From NCBI RefSeq assembly GCF_000237925.1, contig NC_031500.1, positions 16,083,753-16,147,752 on the forward strand: a stretch of DNA of 64,000 nt, in the 5' to 3' direction. The notes under the pieces are model-generated. The model was not told the DNA's origin, did no database searches, and was given only the letters and a program-made list of their open reading frames with translations. Position 1 is the first letter of the stretch; each line of letters starts with the position of its first letter. The DNA is from Schistosoma mansoni (taxonomy: Eukaryota > Platyhelminthes > Trematoda > Strigeidida > Schistosomatidae). Positions 1-11,100 of the stretch are shown here, in pieces. Made by a program: the position numbers and the translations under genes.

Positions 1-224
1 CTTAAAATAGAAAACCTTCTATTTTGGTCATTTCACATGATACATATGGTTTCAAGTATCTATCTATGTAATTCATATGATGCAATAATTAGAACTATTG
101 ATGACATTTTTGAAAACATTTCATTAAGCCTTACGTAAGATTACATAACCGCCTAGTAAAATAAATGTTGATAATAGATTCTTTGCAACTAATTTAGTAT
201 ACTGTATATCTTTCTAGAAAGTAG

Positions 225-535
225 ACACACTTGAATTATCCCTTCCAGCTGAAGAGGAAATTGGGAAAAGACTTTGGAAGTGGATAGGACATGTATTGAT
301 GAAATCATCAAAATGTATCACAAGGCAAGCCCTAACTTGGAATCTTGAAGGGAAACGGAAAAGAGGAAGATTAATAACCATACTACATCGTGAATTGGAA
401 GCAGACATGAAGAGAACGAATAGGAAGTGTAAATAACTGGGGAGGATTGTCCAGCACATAGTTGGATGGAGAATGCTGGTGAGTGGCTTATGCTCCCTGA
501 CGAGGGATAACAGGTGTATTTAAGCAAGTAAGTAT
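225..535 (+). mobile_element. LINE family B (RTE-like) 3' end, 5'-truncated
   Basis: Degenerate translation of the C-terminal end of the RTE-like reverse transcriptase polyprotein ([18 protein letters not shown]) followed by a gtaagta tail. Antisense to the NtA-like + Ig gene. Confidence 0.75.
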
Positions 536-781
536 ATTAAATAACTTGTGATGGTGAACGGTTGTAAACCACAGTGCATTGGATAAATGTTTCTTTCTAG
601 TATATGGAACATCTCATTAGTGTTCATCAATAGATTTATCAAAGCTTAAGTTTAAAATATTTAAGCTTCAAAATAAGTGAGTTACCCTTGAATATCCTTG
701 AATATCGTCATACTATCGTAGAAAATTTTAACTTTTATATAGATTCATTCTTTCTTTTTTTCTATTATCGAATAACCCCAA

Positions 782-990
782 CTGCATCAAAAGGCCACCC
801 CTCACTTGGAACCCTCAAGGTCAATGGAGAAGAAGAAGACCAAAGAACACATTACGCCGAGAAATGGAAACGAATATGAGAAGAATATACAACGACTGGA
901 TAGAACTAGAAAGGAAGGCCCAAGACAGAGTGGGTTGGAGAATGTTAGTCAGCGGCCTATGCTCCTTGATGAGGGGCAACAGGCATAAGT
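782..990 (+). mobile_element. LINE family B 3' end, short copy
   Basis: Carries the family's C-terminal coding end ([16 protein letters not shown]) and ends at ggcataag. About 200 bp, same strand as the previous copy. Confidence 0.72.
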
Positions 991-1256
991 TTTTCCTCTT
1001 GTTTCATCATTTCTCTATCTATTTCTTGTTTTGCCTTTTTGTTCTCCTTTCATAGTTTCCTTTTTCTTAAGCTAATCGAAAAACTTATTCTCATTTATCT
1101 CTGTTAATTTAGTTTGTTTGTTGGAAAATGTTCTTTTTAGAAAAAAGATATGCATTAATAAGGGATATTGCTCTTTGCTTTCTTTGCTTTTTTTATAATG
1201 AATTTATTCAAACAAAACTAATTCTTCATCACCGAAGAGTGTCCACAAAAGACAAA

Positions 1257-1289
<33 letters not shown>

Positions 1290-1900
1290 CTGTACCCCCT
1301 TTCGAACACTCGCCGATTCCAATATACAATCCAGTTACTAAGACTAAGTCCATGATAAATAAAAATCTTTTTTGTTTTAATCCTATCTACTTATATAGGA
1401 TTATATTAGAAAACTACTAATACTCATTTATAATATATTGTATATAGACTGTAATGTGTTTTTGTTATAACATAGTAAGACAAAACTACACTAATTAAAG
1501 TTTATCAGTAGTGATGATAAATCCTTGTGTCACTTTTTTCTTTTTTTCTTCTCTCCTTTTTTTCTTTCTTTTTTAAAGATAAGAAGGGTGGTGATAAATT
1601 TTGAGGCGATTTATTTTGGTATGATACATGGTTACTAAGTTTAATAAGGAATTAAGAGGAAAGAATAGTTGGTTTGAAGAATGGTTCATTGATCTTTTGT
1701 TGTTGAATTCAAGGTTAAATTTATTCAAAACTAAAAATATATTAACCTTGAAGATGAAGAAGTGACTCTAGTATGTTATGTTGTTGTTGTTGTTGGTTTT
1801 TTCTTTTTGTTTTGGTTTCTAGAGGTCAGTAAGTTGTTTTTCTTGAAAGATGAATGTTATTGTTATGAGTTAGTCGATCTTTGTTTCAAAATCATTGGTC
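990..1900. other. AT-rich intronic stretch, no gene seen
   Basis: No recognisable exon or repeat family except a (GT)n(AT)n microsatellite at about 1255-1290 and pyrimidine-rich runs near 1530-1575. Confidence 0.5.
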
Positions 1901-1974
1901 TAGCTTCAATTGACTAATGATTTCAACTATGAAAATACTAAATCTCTACAAAACCCCCTTCTGATAATGATCAT

Positions 1975-2335
1975 ATGCTCACCAGTGACTGACTTCAAGA
2001 GGTAAATCCTGGAGTTCTAGTGAAAAGCAGTGACCGGTGGAGTTCAAACCATGTCTGTTGTGAGATAGGATCTCACTGAAGACAATTGGTGATGGTGTTG
2101 CTAAACTTCGTGAGCAACACCATCGGATGCCCGCTCAGTGATCTATCGGTTAAGTGCTCTGGTGCGAGACTGGTAGGTCGTGGGTTCGAATCTCGCGAGT
2201 GCGAGATCGTGGATGCGCACTGCTGAGGAGTCCCATAATAGCACGAAACGGCCGTCCAGTGCTTCCAGGTTTTCCTTGGTGGTCTAGCTTCAATTGGCTC
2301 ATGATTTCCTGAAATCTCTACAAAACCTCTTCTGT
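1975..2335 (+). mobile_element. tRNA-headed hammerhead SINE (family S)
   Basis: Has the full layout of the family: leader (gaagcagtgaccggtgga-like), tRNA-like region with A-box (ctatcggttaagtgctc) and B-box (gggttcgaatctc), hammerhead core at 2217-2262 and a 3' end finishing cctcttctg. The hammerhead has core CTGAGGA and GAAA intact but one mismatch in stem II. Confidence 0.8.
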
Positions 2336-2839
2336 TTATTAGAAATTGTTTAGCATTCTATTTTAGCCTTCCTAGTTATATACGAACCAGCTAGGGAATG
2401 ATTTCATTACTTTCAGACCATGTGTTAAATCTTCATGGTTACATTATCAAAACACTGAGATAAGATAGAACAGGTTTACATATCCTGCTGCAATCTATTT
2501 GAGATATACTTTGGCAGAATACATAATATGTGAATGAAGATTTAGATAAGTTAATCATAATGAAGCTACTCCTTCTAGTTTACACTACTTATATTCAGTC
2601 TAATTAGTAGTTTTTATATATGAATGGGTTAATATGTTAAGTAAAAATGATGATTTTTAGAGGTAAAATGATCGAATTTGAAAATATAAGACGCTTTTTT
2701 ACCATCGGAAGCTTTAAAATAGATTCAAGAGTAGAAATCTCTTGAGAAAATTCCAGCTCGAATAAAACACGTTTTCATATCGATTCTATCTTCTCATGAT
2801 TTTGTCGATAAATACATATACCTTATACGTGGCTATTCT

Positions 2840-3740
2840 AGATGATCAGTATTGGAGATTTGTGGAGATTGCAGTATTTTCACAGTTGAAATCACGAATC
2901 AGTCTAAGCTAGAGCATCATTGTAAACCTGGAAGCACTGGATTATCGTTTTGCCTTAGTATGGGACTTCCTGGTAATGCATATTCACAACTACACACACG
3001 AGAATCGAACCCGAGACCTTCGATAATGCGCGCGAACTCTTAATCCTTAGACCGCCCTAAAATGTCCTGGTACGGCCGAGAGTGGGGAGGGCCCTCCCTC
3101 TCTCTCCAAAAGCTGTCACACGGTCACGCGTATATAGCCTCTGTCAGGGAAGTCCTATTCACTGCCTTCTTACACCAGGGGTGTTGTTTACGAAACTGAG
3201 ACGACGAAAAGCGAATGTCCGACGCTCGAACCGGGTTGGTGGACACGGAAAGTCCACCCAAAGGAGTCAGAAAACCCTGATTCCAAACAGTGGTGCACAT
3301 GGGCTCCAGTATCGTGAGGAAACAAATGGCGTATGAATCAATCGTTGGTCACCGGTTACCATGAGACTGCATCTCCTCACGATGCTCCACTGCCTTGTGG
3401 ATCAGATCTTTAGGTCAAAGGCTCCGGGTGTGGTCCCCTAAGAAAACCACCTGCTTCGGTCTGGGAACCCGGGCAGTATCATAGCCCTCACACAATTAAA
3501 TGAAATGACAATTTTTGTGTGGCACATATATATCTGGTGCCCCTTTGTACAAATATTTATGTGTTGAAATAAAATAAATAAAATAATCTTTAGACCGTAT
3601 CCAACAGTAGTGATGTCTACCTCCAGTGAATCCATGATCTTGACTGAGGTTGATAATTGTTTCACACTTCTGATAAATTGGACTCCATTGTTCATGACTT
3701 CTCACTAAGAGCTACATCTTGAAGCTATTCACTAGTGAGC
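2840..3740 (-). mobile_element. Family S SINE, interrupted by a 0.5-kb retroposon
   Basis: The SINE runs on the minus strand in two halves, 2840-3054 and 3585-3740. The break falls in the tRNA-like region and the sequence aatc(c/t)ttagaccg is duplicated on both sides of the insert. Confidence 0.72.
3055..3584 (+). mobile_element. 0.5-kb retroposon (family D), copy 1
   Basis: About 530 bp of relatively GC-rich sequence ending in an A-rich (ataaa)n tail. Flanked by 13-bp target-site duplications with one difference (3042-3054 and 3585-3597). The open frame inside (3082-3336) has no recognisable domain. Other copies are at 10832, 41397 and about 43160. Confidence 0.8.
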
Positions 3741-3939
3741 ACATGATTATCATCAGTATAAGATTTGTGAAGATTATAGAATTTTCACAGTCAAAATTTA
3801 TTCTGGTTTAATCATTTATTTGGTGTAGAAACTTTAAAAACTTATTGAAAACTTGTTGAAACGAATGTTCCGTATACTGAAATGACTACGTGTCATAATA
3901 TAGCGTGAATTTTTTGAAAAACAATATAATTTAATATAG

Positions 3940-4435
3940 TTGAGATCATGAGTCAATTGAAGCTAGACCACCATAGAAAACCTGGAAGCACTGGATGACC
4001 GTTTCATCCTATTGTGGGATTCCTCAGCAGTGCGCATCCACGATCCAGCCTCGCGGGATTCGAATCCAGATATTTCCTGTAGTTCTAGTGAGAAGTAGTG
4101 ACCGGTGGAGTTCAACCAGGTTTGTTGGAAGATGTCAACACACTGATGACATTTGTGAATGGTTGCTCAATTTCGTTGATTGGTTGAAGTTAGACATTAA
4201 CACCATTGAATGCCGGCCAGCTCAGTGGTCTAGTGGTTAAGTGCTCGCGTGAGACACTGATAGATCCTGGGTCCGAATCTCGTGAGGCGGGATTGTGGAT
4301 GCGTACTGCTTAGGAGTCCCACAATAGGACGAAACGGCCGTCCAGTGCTTCCAGGGTTTCCATGATGGTCTAGCTTCAATTGACTCATGATCTCAACTAT
4401 ATAAAATTACTAAAATCTTCACAAAACCCCCTCCT
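3940..4435. mobile_element. Family S SINE foldback pair
   Basis: A minus-strand 3' half (about 3940-4065) meets a near-complete plus-strand copy (4066-4435). Plus-strand hammerhead near 4300-4350 has CTTAGGA in place of CTGAGGA, so it should be inactive. Confidence 0.72.
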
Positions 4436-4721
4436 GATAACAATATAATTAATTTGTAAGTTAAACCATTAAAACCAAAATAAAACATTGAAAAGGCGTT
4501 TCTCCCTAGTATGATACACCTAAGCAGTTCTTATACACGATCCACTGTTGACAAAACATAGAATCTCAACCAGTTTTGAATATACACACCACTAGAGTTC
4601 TATATTAATATAAAACACATATCCAGCACTTCCTGCTGTTAATGTTTGCCTAAGATCGGTCTGTGGTGTTAACCGTAGAATTCAATAATCTCTATAAATC
4701 ATCTACATTAACATAATTCAG

Positions 4722-4965
4722 AAGGGGTTTTGTGGAGATTTCAGTATTTTCATAGTTGAAATCATGAATCAATTGAAGCTAGACCACCATAGAAAACCTG
4801 GAAGCACTGCACGGCCATTTCGTTCTATTATGGGACTCCTCGTGAGGCTGGATCGTGGATGCGCACTGGTGAGGAGTGCCACAATAGGACGAAACAGCCG
4901 TCCAATGCTTCCAGGTTTTCCATGGTGATCTACATTCAATTGACTCATGATTTCAATTATGAAAA
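4722..4965. mobile_element. Family S SINE foldback pair, short
   Basis: About 115 bp of the SINE 3' end on the minus strand joined at about 4840 to the same part on the plus strand, forming an inverted repeat with almost no spacer. It lies about 40 bp from exon 3 of the Ig gene. Confidence 0.75.
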
Positions 4966-5006
4966 AAAATTAACATAATTATCCAAAAAAAAATTGCATA
5001 ACATAC

Positions 5007-5131
5007 CTTTTAAAGTAAACTTTTCTTTAGCTAATCCTAAAGCGTTTTCAGCATAACACCAATATTCACCGGTATCAATTAGAATTAAATTGTTTATTTC
5101 CAATATAGATTCCACATATCCTGGTGAACGT
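5007..5131 (-). CDS. Exon 3 of the NtA-like + Ig gene (second half of the Ig domain)
   Basis: 125 nt with acceptor tatttag before 5131 and donor gtatgt at 5006. Translation holds [20 protein letters not shown], the D-x-G-x-Y-x-C signature of the Ig F strand, then [13 protein letters not shown] for the G strand. It completes the domain begun in exon 2 in the right phase. The next exon is not visible between 5006 and the left edge. Confidence 0.82.
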
Positions 5132-8100
5132 CTAAATATAATTTTTTTTGGTGAAAAGTGATCCAAGAAAAAAAAATTCAAATTAGTTGCCAAGGTGATA
5201 ATTGTCAATTCAACTTTATATTTATGTATTATAAACTAAATATTTCATATGTATGTATATAGAATTTTTTGGGAAAACTATTTATACTACTCATTAGATT
5301 GATATTTAGAGGGTACACTTGGACATACATATACTAATATATCTATATATATACAGAGATTAAAACCATATGTATACTATATGATTAAATGTCTATTTCA
5401 AGGAGGGAAACTTCTTCTCTAGTCAACTGTAATTGGTCTATGCCAGGATAGGGCTGAGCAACTAAAAACAACAACAATACAAACGAAATAGTTTCTTATG
5501 TATAATAAAGAGATAGAAGAAGAAGAAGAAGAAGAAGAAGGAGGAGGAGAAGGAAAAGGTTAGAAATGAGTAACACTCGTATTTTCTATAAGAAATAAGA
5601 TCATAACAAAAAATGTATCTCATTAAATGCAGATAGATAGATAGATAAAGGGAAAACGAAAGATTACACACTTTTTGAATTGGCAACAAAGTTACTTTTT
5701 TAGAGTTCAGCTTAAACATACACAGTTGATTGTTGATATAGATGGTAATATAATAAAGAAATCAGTTGACAGTAGAAACAAATGTTCCAATTACGTGTAT
5801 GAAATATACGATTGATATGTATATGTATACTACTTACTTACAAGTCATAAGTAGGTTACTTAAGGAATGCAAAATCTATCGATACATTTCAGTTAACCTA
5901 GAGTAAAGATAACTTTGAAAAAGCGGAGAAACAGTATAAACAATCGTTTATCCGCCTAAGTTATAATAATCAATGATTAAGTTGTATTTGATGATTAGAT
6001 TAAAAGTTGAATTATATGAACATACCTAGTTATTCATTTTATTGATCGTATGCAGTATGAAATGTTATTCATTATTATCAGAAGGGGTTTTGTGAAGATT
6101 TTAGTAATTTTATAATTGAATTCATGAGTCAATTGAAGTTAGACAACCATGGGAAATCTGGAATCACCGGACGGTCTTTTCGTTCTATTGTGGGACTCCT
6201 CATCAGTGCCCATCCACGATCCCGCCTCGGGAGATTCAAACCAAGGACCTATCAGTCTCGCGCACTCGATTTGGTGTATGAGTTGAAGTTAGACAATGAC
6301 ACCGTTGAATGCTGGCTCAATGGTCTAGAGGTTAAACGCTCGCGCGCGAGACAGATAGGTCCCGGGTTTGAGTCTCGCGAGGTGAGATTGTGAATGAGCA
6401 CTGCTGAGGAGTCCAGTGCTTCCAGGTTTTCCATGGTAATCTAGCTTCAATTGACCCATGAATTCAACTATAAAATTCTTATTCATCATGTTAAAATTTG
6501 TGGAAATACTAATGAACCAGTTAATTACTTATCGATGTAAGTTTGGCAATCTAATCTTAATGGAAGATAATCAATATATACATGTAGACAATGATAGGAC
6601 ATAAGTTAGTAATGACAAAACAAGATCAAATTCGATAGAATATGTTGTTAGTCGTGTATCGAGAGACACATTTTTTGAAACATTTAAATTCATAAAAGAT
6701 GATATCAGTTTCACTTTTGACACGATACTTTTTTTAGAAACATTTTACTTATACAAATATCAACTAATTAGGATATGCTGATACATAAAATAAGAGGTGG
6801 AAACTTTCGCGTACATGAGGAGAATCATCAATGAACAAGGAGGATCTGATGAAGACTTAAAGGAAAAGAATGGAAAAGCATGGACAGCATTCCTTTAATT
6901 GAAGAACATATGCAACTCAAAACAACTCTCAAACAATATCGAAGTCACTATCTTCAACATGCACGTCAAGACAGTTCAAATGTATGGAGCTAAGACTTGA
7001 AGAACTACTACAACCATCATCAACAAGGCAGAAATATTTATAAACAATTGTCTACACAAAATACTCAATCTCCGTTGACCGAATACCATCAGCAACAGTC
7101 TACTATGCGGGAGAACAAACCAGGTTGAAGCTGAAGAGGAAATTGTGAAAAGATGTTGGAATTGGATAGGACACGAATTGAAGAAATCATCAAACTGCAT
7201 CATGAAGCAAGCAATAACTTGGAATCGTGAAAGGAAACGGAAAAGAGGAAGATTAATGAAAATAGTACGTCGAGAATGGGAAGCAGATATGAAAAGGATG
7301 AATAGGAAGTGTAAATAACTGAGAAGCATAGTCCCGTACAGATATGGATGGAGAATGCTGTTGAGTGGCCTATGCTGCTTGACGAGGGGTAACAGGCGTA
7401 AGTAGGTAAGTAAGTAAGATATATAGAATTCTTTATTCAAAACCTAAGTACTTTTTTTTATTACATCAATAATTCTTTCAGTGCTATACACTGACTTTAG
7501 TTCTAATTACGAATATTATGAAACACTTTTATCAAATTCATTTAGTATTGTTTGTTTGAATCTTCCCATCGATGTGTTAGGACTGCAACTGGTCAGCCTT
7601 TAATTGACATATGTGCATACTGTGCGTATTGCCTCGATATAGCCTTAATTCACAAGGATTGTAAGCAAAGGTACTGGGTTCGAGTCCCAGAGTAAACATC
7701 AACTCTGAGATGCAGGTACATCCAGCTGACGAGTCCAAAATAGGAAGAAACGCGCGTCCTGGATTCCACCGTTAGTCACTATTCATCTTTGCTTACAAAG
7801 TTTTATCAAATGAAATAGAATAACAATAAGAATATAAAACTTACTCAAATGTTTCAACCGTTAAACCTTTATCAGCTAGATTAATCGATTTTCCATCTCT
7901 TATCCACATAATAGTTGGTGTCGGTGTACCAGTTGCTAAACAACTAGTTGTTAATGAATGACCATATTCTAATACTTGATTAGGAATAGATTCAATCGTA
8001 GGTTTCACTTAGGGTAAAAGAAAAATAGAAATTATTAAAACATAATTAAAAATAATGAAAATTTCGAATGACTTGGTTGTTATTTAATTTGTATTGAGTG

Positions 8101-11100
8101 GTAAACGGTAATGAAATCCAATTGTTAGATTAAAAAATGATCAAGACAGGTTTACTGTATGGAGCTGAAACTTGAAGAACTACTATTATAGTGTGGTCTA
8201 CTTATACCCATATAAGTAGTATATTGGTAATGGTCAGACATAGAATGTATTTTGGCAGAAGACCGATAAGGAAAGAAATGAAATGAAGAGCAATCGGCAG
8301 GAAAATGCATGAACGACGAAATCAGAGAAGAAAGACTGATATTTACAGAAGGAACAGTGAAGATTTGGTCAATTGATTGATAGTTTGCAAATTAACTGTT
8401 TACTGTATGGTTATCAGAATTTAGTGAGATAGTCTGTAATGTTGGGCTTCGATTGTCCCCACCTGTGTTGTGTTTACTACACTACAACCATCATCAACAA
8501 GGTACAATATTTATAAAAAATTGTCTACATAAGATACTCATTGTCCGTTAACCGAATACCATCAGCAACAGTCTACTGTGGGAGAGAACAAACCAGGTTG
8601 GAGCTGATGAGGAAATTGTGAAAAGATGTTGGAAGTGGATAAAACACACATTGAGGAAATCACCAACCATCAAATGTATCTATTGTTTAAGTCATAAGAC
8701 GATATACAAGCTAGGTGTCCCCCCTTGGTATCTACTATTATATGCAGTTACATTTATTTACACATATACTGAATATTGAACTGTGTATTTGGTAAACATT
8801 AAGTCAAATTTATTGACTGACAGTAAAGGACCTTTCTAAGTTAAGTTTCACGTTATCACGAATACGCCCTGTGATATTCTGTACAATGGATTAACCATAA
8901 GTGGATAACAATCATTTGCAGAGTCTATAGTTGCGTGTAATTAACTAGTCGGTCAACAGTAGTTCATCAAACAAAATATATAACAGTTCAGCTTCTCATT
9001 GAATACAGAAAAAAAAGTCATTTAGTAACTAGTGTTAACAAGAATATGTTTGAAAGCAGACACCATTTCATTCTAATTTCAATGACAAACATCAGACATT
9101 AATTAAAGTGAATAATGGATATTGAATTCTACATGATATCCATAGTAGACCATCATTTCAAAAGTTAGTAGTCAGTACACTGAAGGGTTTTATTCTGTGA
9201 CGACATTCTCAGTATAGGACTGTGGAAATTGTTGAGTTTTTAATGAAATCATGAGCCGAACAATATTAGATCATCGTCGAAAACGTAGAAACACTGGACG
9301 GTCATTTTGTCCTAGTATGGGACTACTCAGTAGCGTGCATTCACGATCCCGCATGTGGGATCATACAATATCGTATATTTGTTGTAGTTAGACATTAGCA
9401 CTGTTGGATGCCGACTTGGTGGTCTAGAGGTTAAGTGTTTGCGCACGCAGCCGGGAAGTTCTGGGTTGGAATCCTGTATGCGGGGTCGTGGATAAGTACT
9501 TTAGGGGAGTCCCACACTACAAGATATAGGACTAAAGATTATGATTACTGATTTTAGAATCACCGATGTCAGTGAATTATATACTTTAGGAACTTTTTAG
9601 TTAACAGAATACTAATATTTATATCTGCTTACTAATATTAACCCTTAGTTAGATTCGTCTCAATCTTGCCAGGTAGGTGTAGCTAGTAAAACCAAAAAAA
9701 ATACCTGACATGAAAACATAACTCGTGGATGACAATTAATCATAAAAGCGCCATATAATAATTGGGATAAGGTTTCCAACTATGTGTACTACTGAATAAC
9801 AGATTGATGACTTCTTTCAAGTCTTAAAGGTTTTTGATTGTAATTCAGGTTTGATATAACCCATTTCATTCTGTACTCTTCAATCAATTTTCAAAAAAAA
9901 TATCTTGAATCAAACAAAGTTCTTTACAAAACATTCTATTTACCAACGCTTTTATACAACTATAAAAATTGTTGCTCTGGTCGTTAGAAGGTGCATTGGC
10001 TTCATGACTTCTGAAGGAACGCGGCTTTCATCATGAGACGTCATAATTATTTCTTCAACTCCCAGGGCAGAGTTTAGATGATTTGAATAATTTTTTCTGG
10101 TTAGCGTTTTTTAGCGAGTTGGTTTTCTACGGGATGGGGTCGCTAACCTCCTCCTTTGTTCGGGCTAGGGACCGGCAGTAGCCCCTAGAATGGCTACAGG
10201 AGGATTTAGGGTATACATTGAGGAAATCACCCAATTACGTCACAAGACAAGCCATCACATGGAATCCTGAAGGCGAAAGGAGGAGAGGAAGACCAGAGAA
10301 CACATTACGCCGACAAGTGGAGACAGATATGAAAAGAATGAACAAAAATTGGATAGAACTAGAAAGGGAGGCCCATTGTAGAGTAGGTTGGAGAATGCTG
10401 GTCTTTGGCCTATGCTCCATTGGGGGTAACAGGCATAAGTAAGTAAGTAAGTAAGTTTATACAACTGACTAAAAACTAAAGATTAGTAGCCTTGACAACA
10501 ATTTATAGGCCATTTAACTTAATCTATAGTTGTCTGAAAATCGATAGGAAACGATAAGTTACTATACCTTTTCAAAGATATGAAATGTGTTAAATATTTT
10601 TCTGTGTAGTACACTTTAAAGCTTGGTTAATACCAAGCTTTTACTCTCACTCTGTATGTAGCCTTAATGTTCTTATCTCTTAAAAGGTTATAAATTTTCT
10701 AAAAAAAAGATAAAAACCATTTCTAGCAAGATTAGAATGGTACAAAACAATTTTATGGTTATAATAGTATCCAAACCTTCAAGTTGAGAAAAAGACCTAG
10801 TTACGTTACTCTATAACTTAGTAATAATAGTATTTATTTACTTATTTAAACACGTAAATATTGGTAAAATGGGGCACCACACAAGTCATTTTATTTGTGT
10901 GTGGGCTGTGATACTGCTCGTGTGCAGAGACCAAAGTAGGTGGTTTTTTTAAGGGGCCATACCCGGAGCCTTCGACTTGAAGGTTTGATCCATAAGGCAG
11001 TGGAGCAACGTGAGGAGATACAGTCTCATGGTAGACGGTGACCAACGACTGATTCACACGCCGTTTGCTCCCTCAGGATACGGGAGCCCATGTGCACCAT

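Noticed and set aside
3082-3336. 84-residue frame in a GC-rich stretch
   Set aside because: It lies wholly in the family D retroposon, has no domain, and is not kept open in the other copies.
5462-5719. 85-residue Phe/Ser-rich minus-strand frame
   Set aside because: It is a translation of purine/pyrimidine and GATA microsatellites.
6276-6400. True tRNA genes at the SINE heads
   Set aside because: A- and B-box-like motifs are present, but they recur in the same SINE context with hammerheads attached and the arms do not pair as a mature tRNA.
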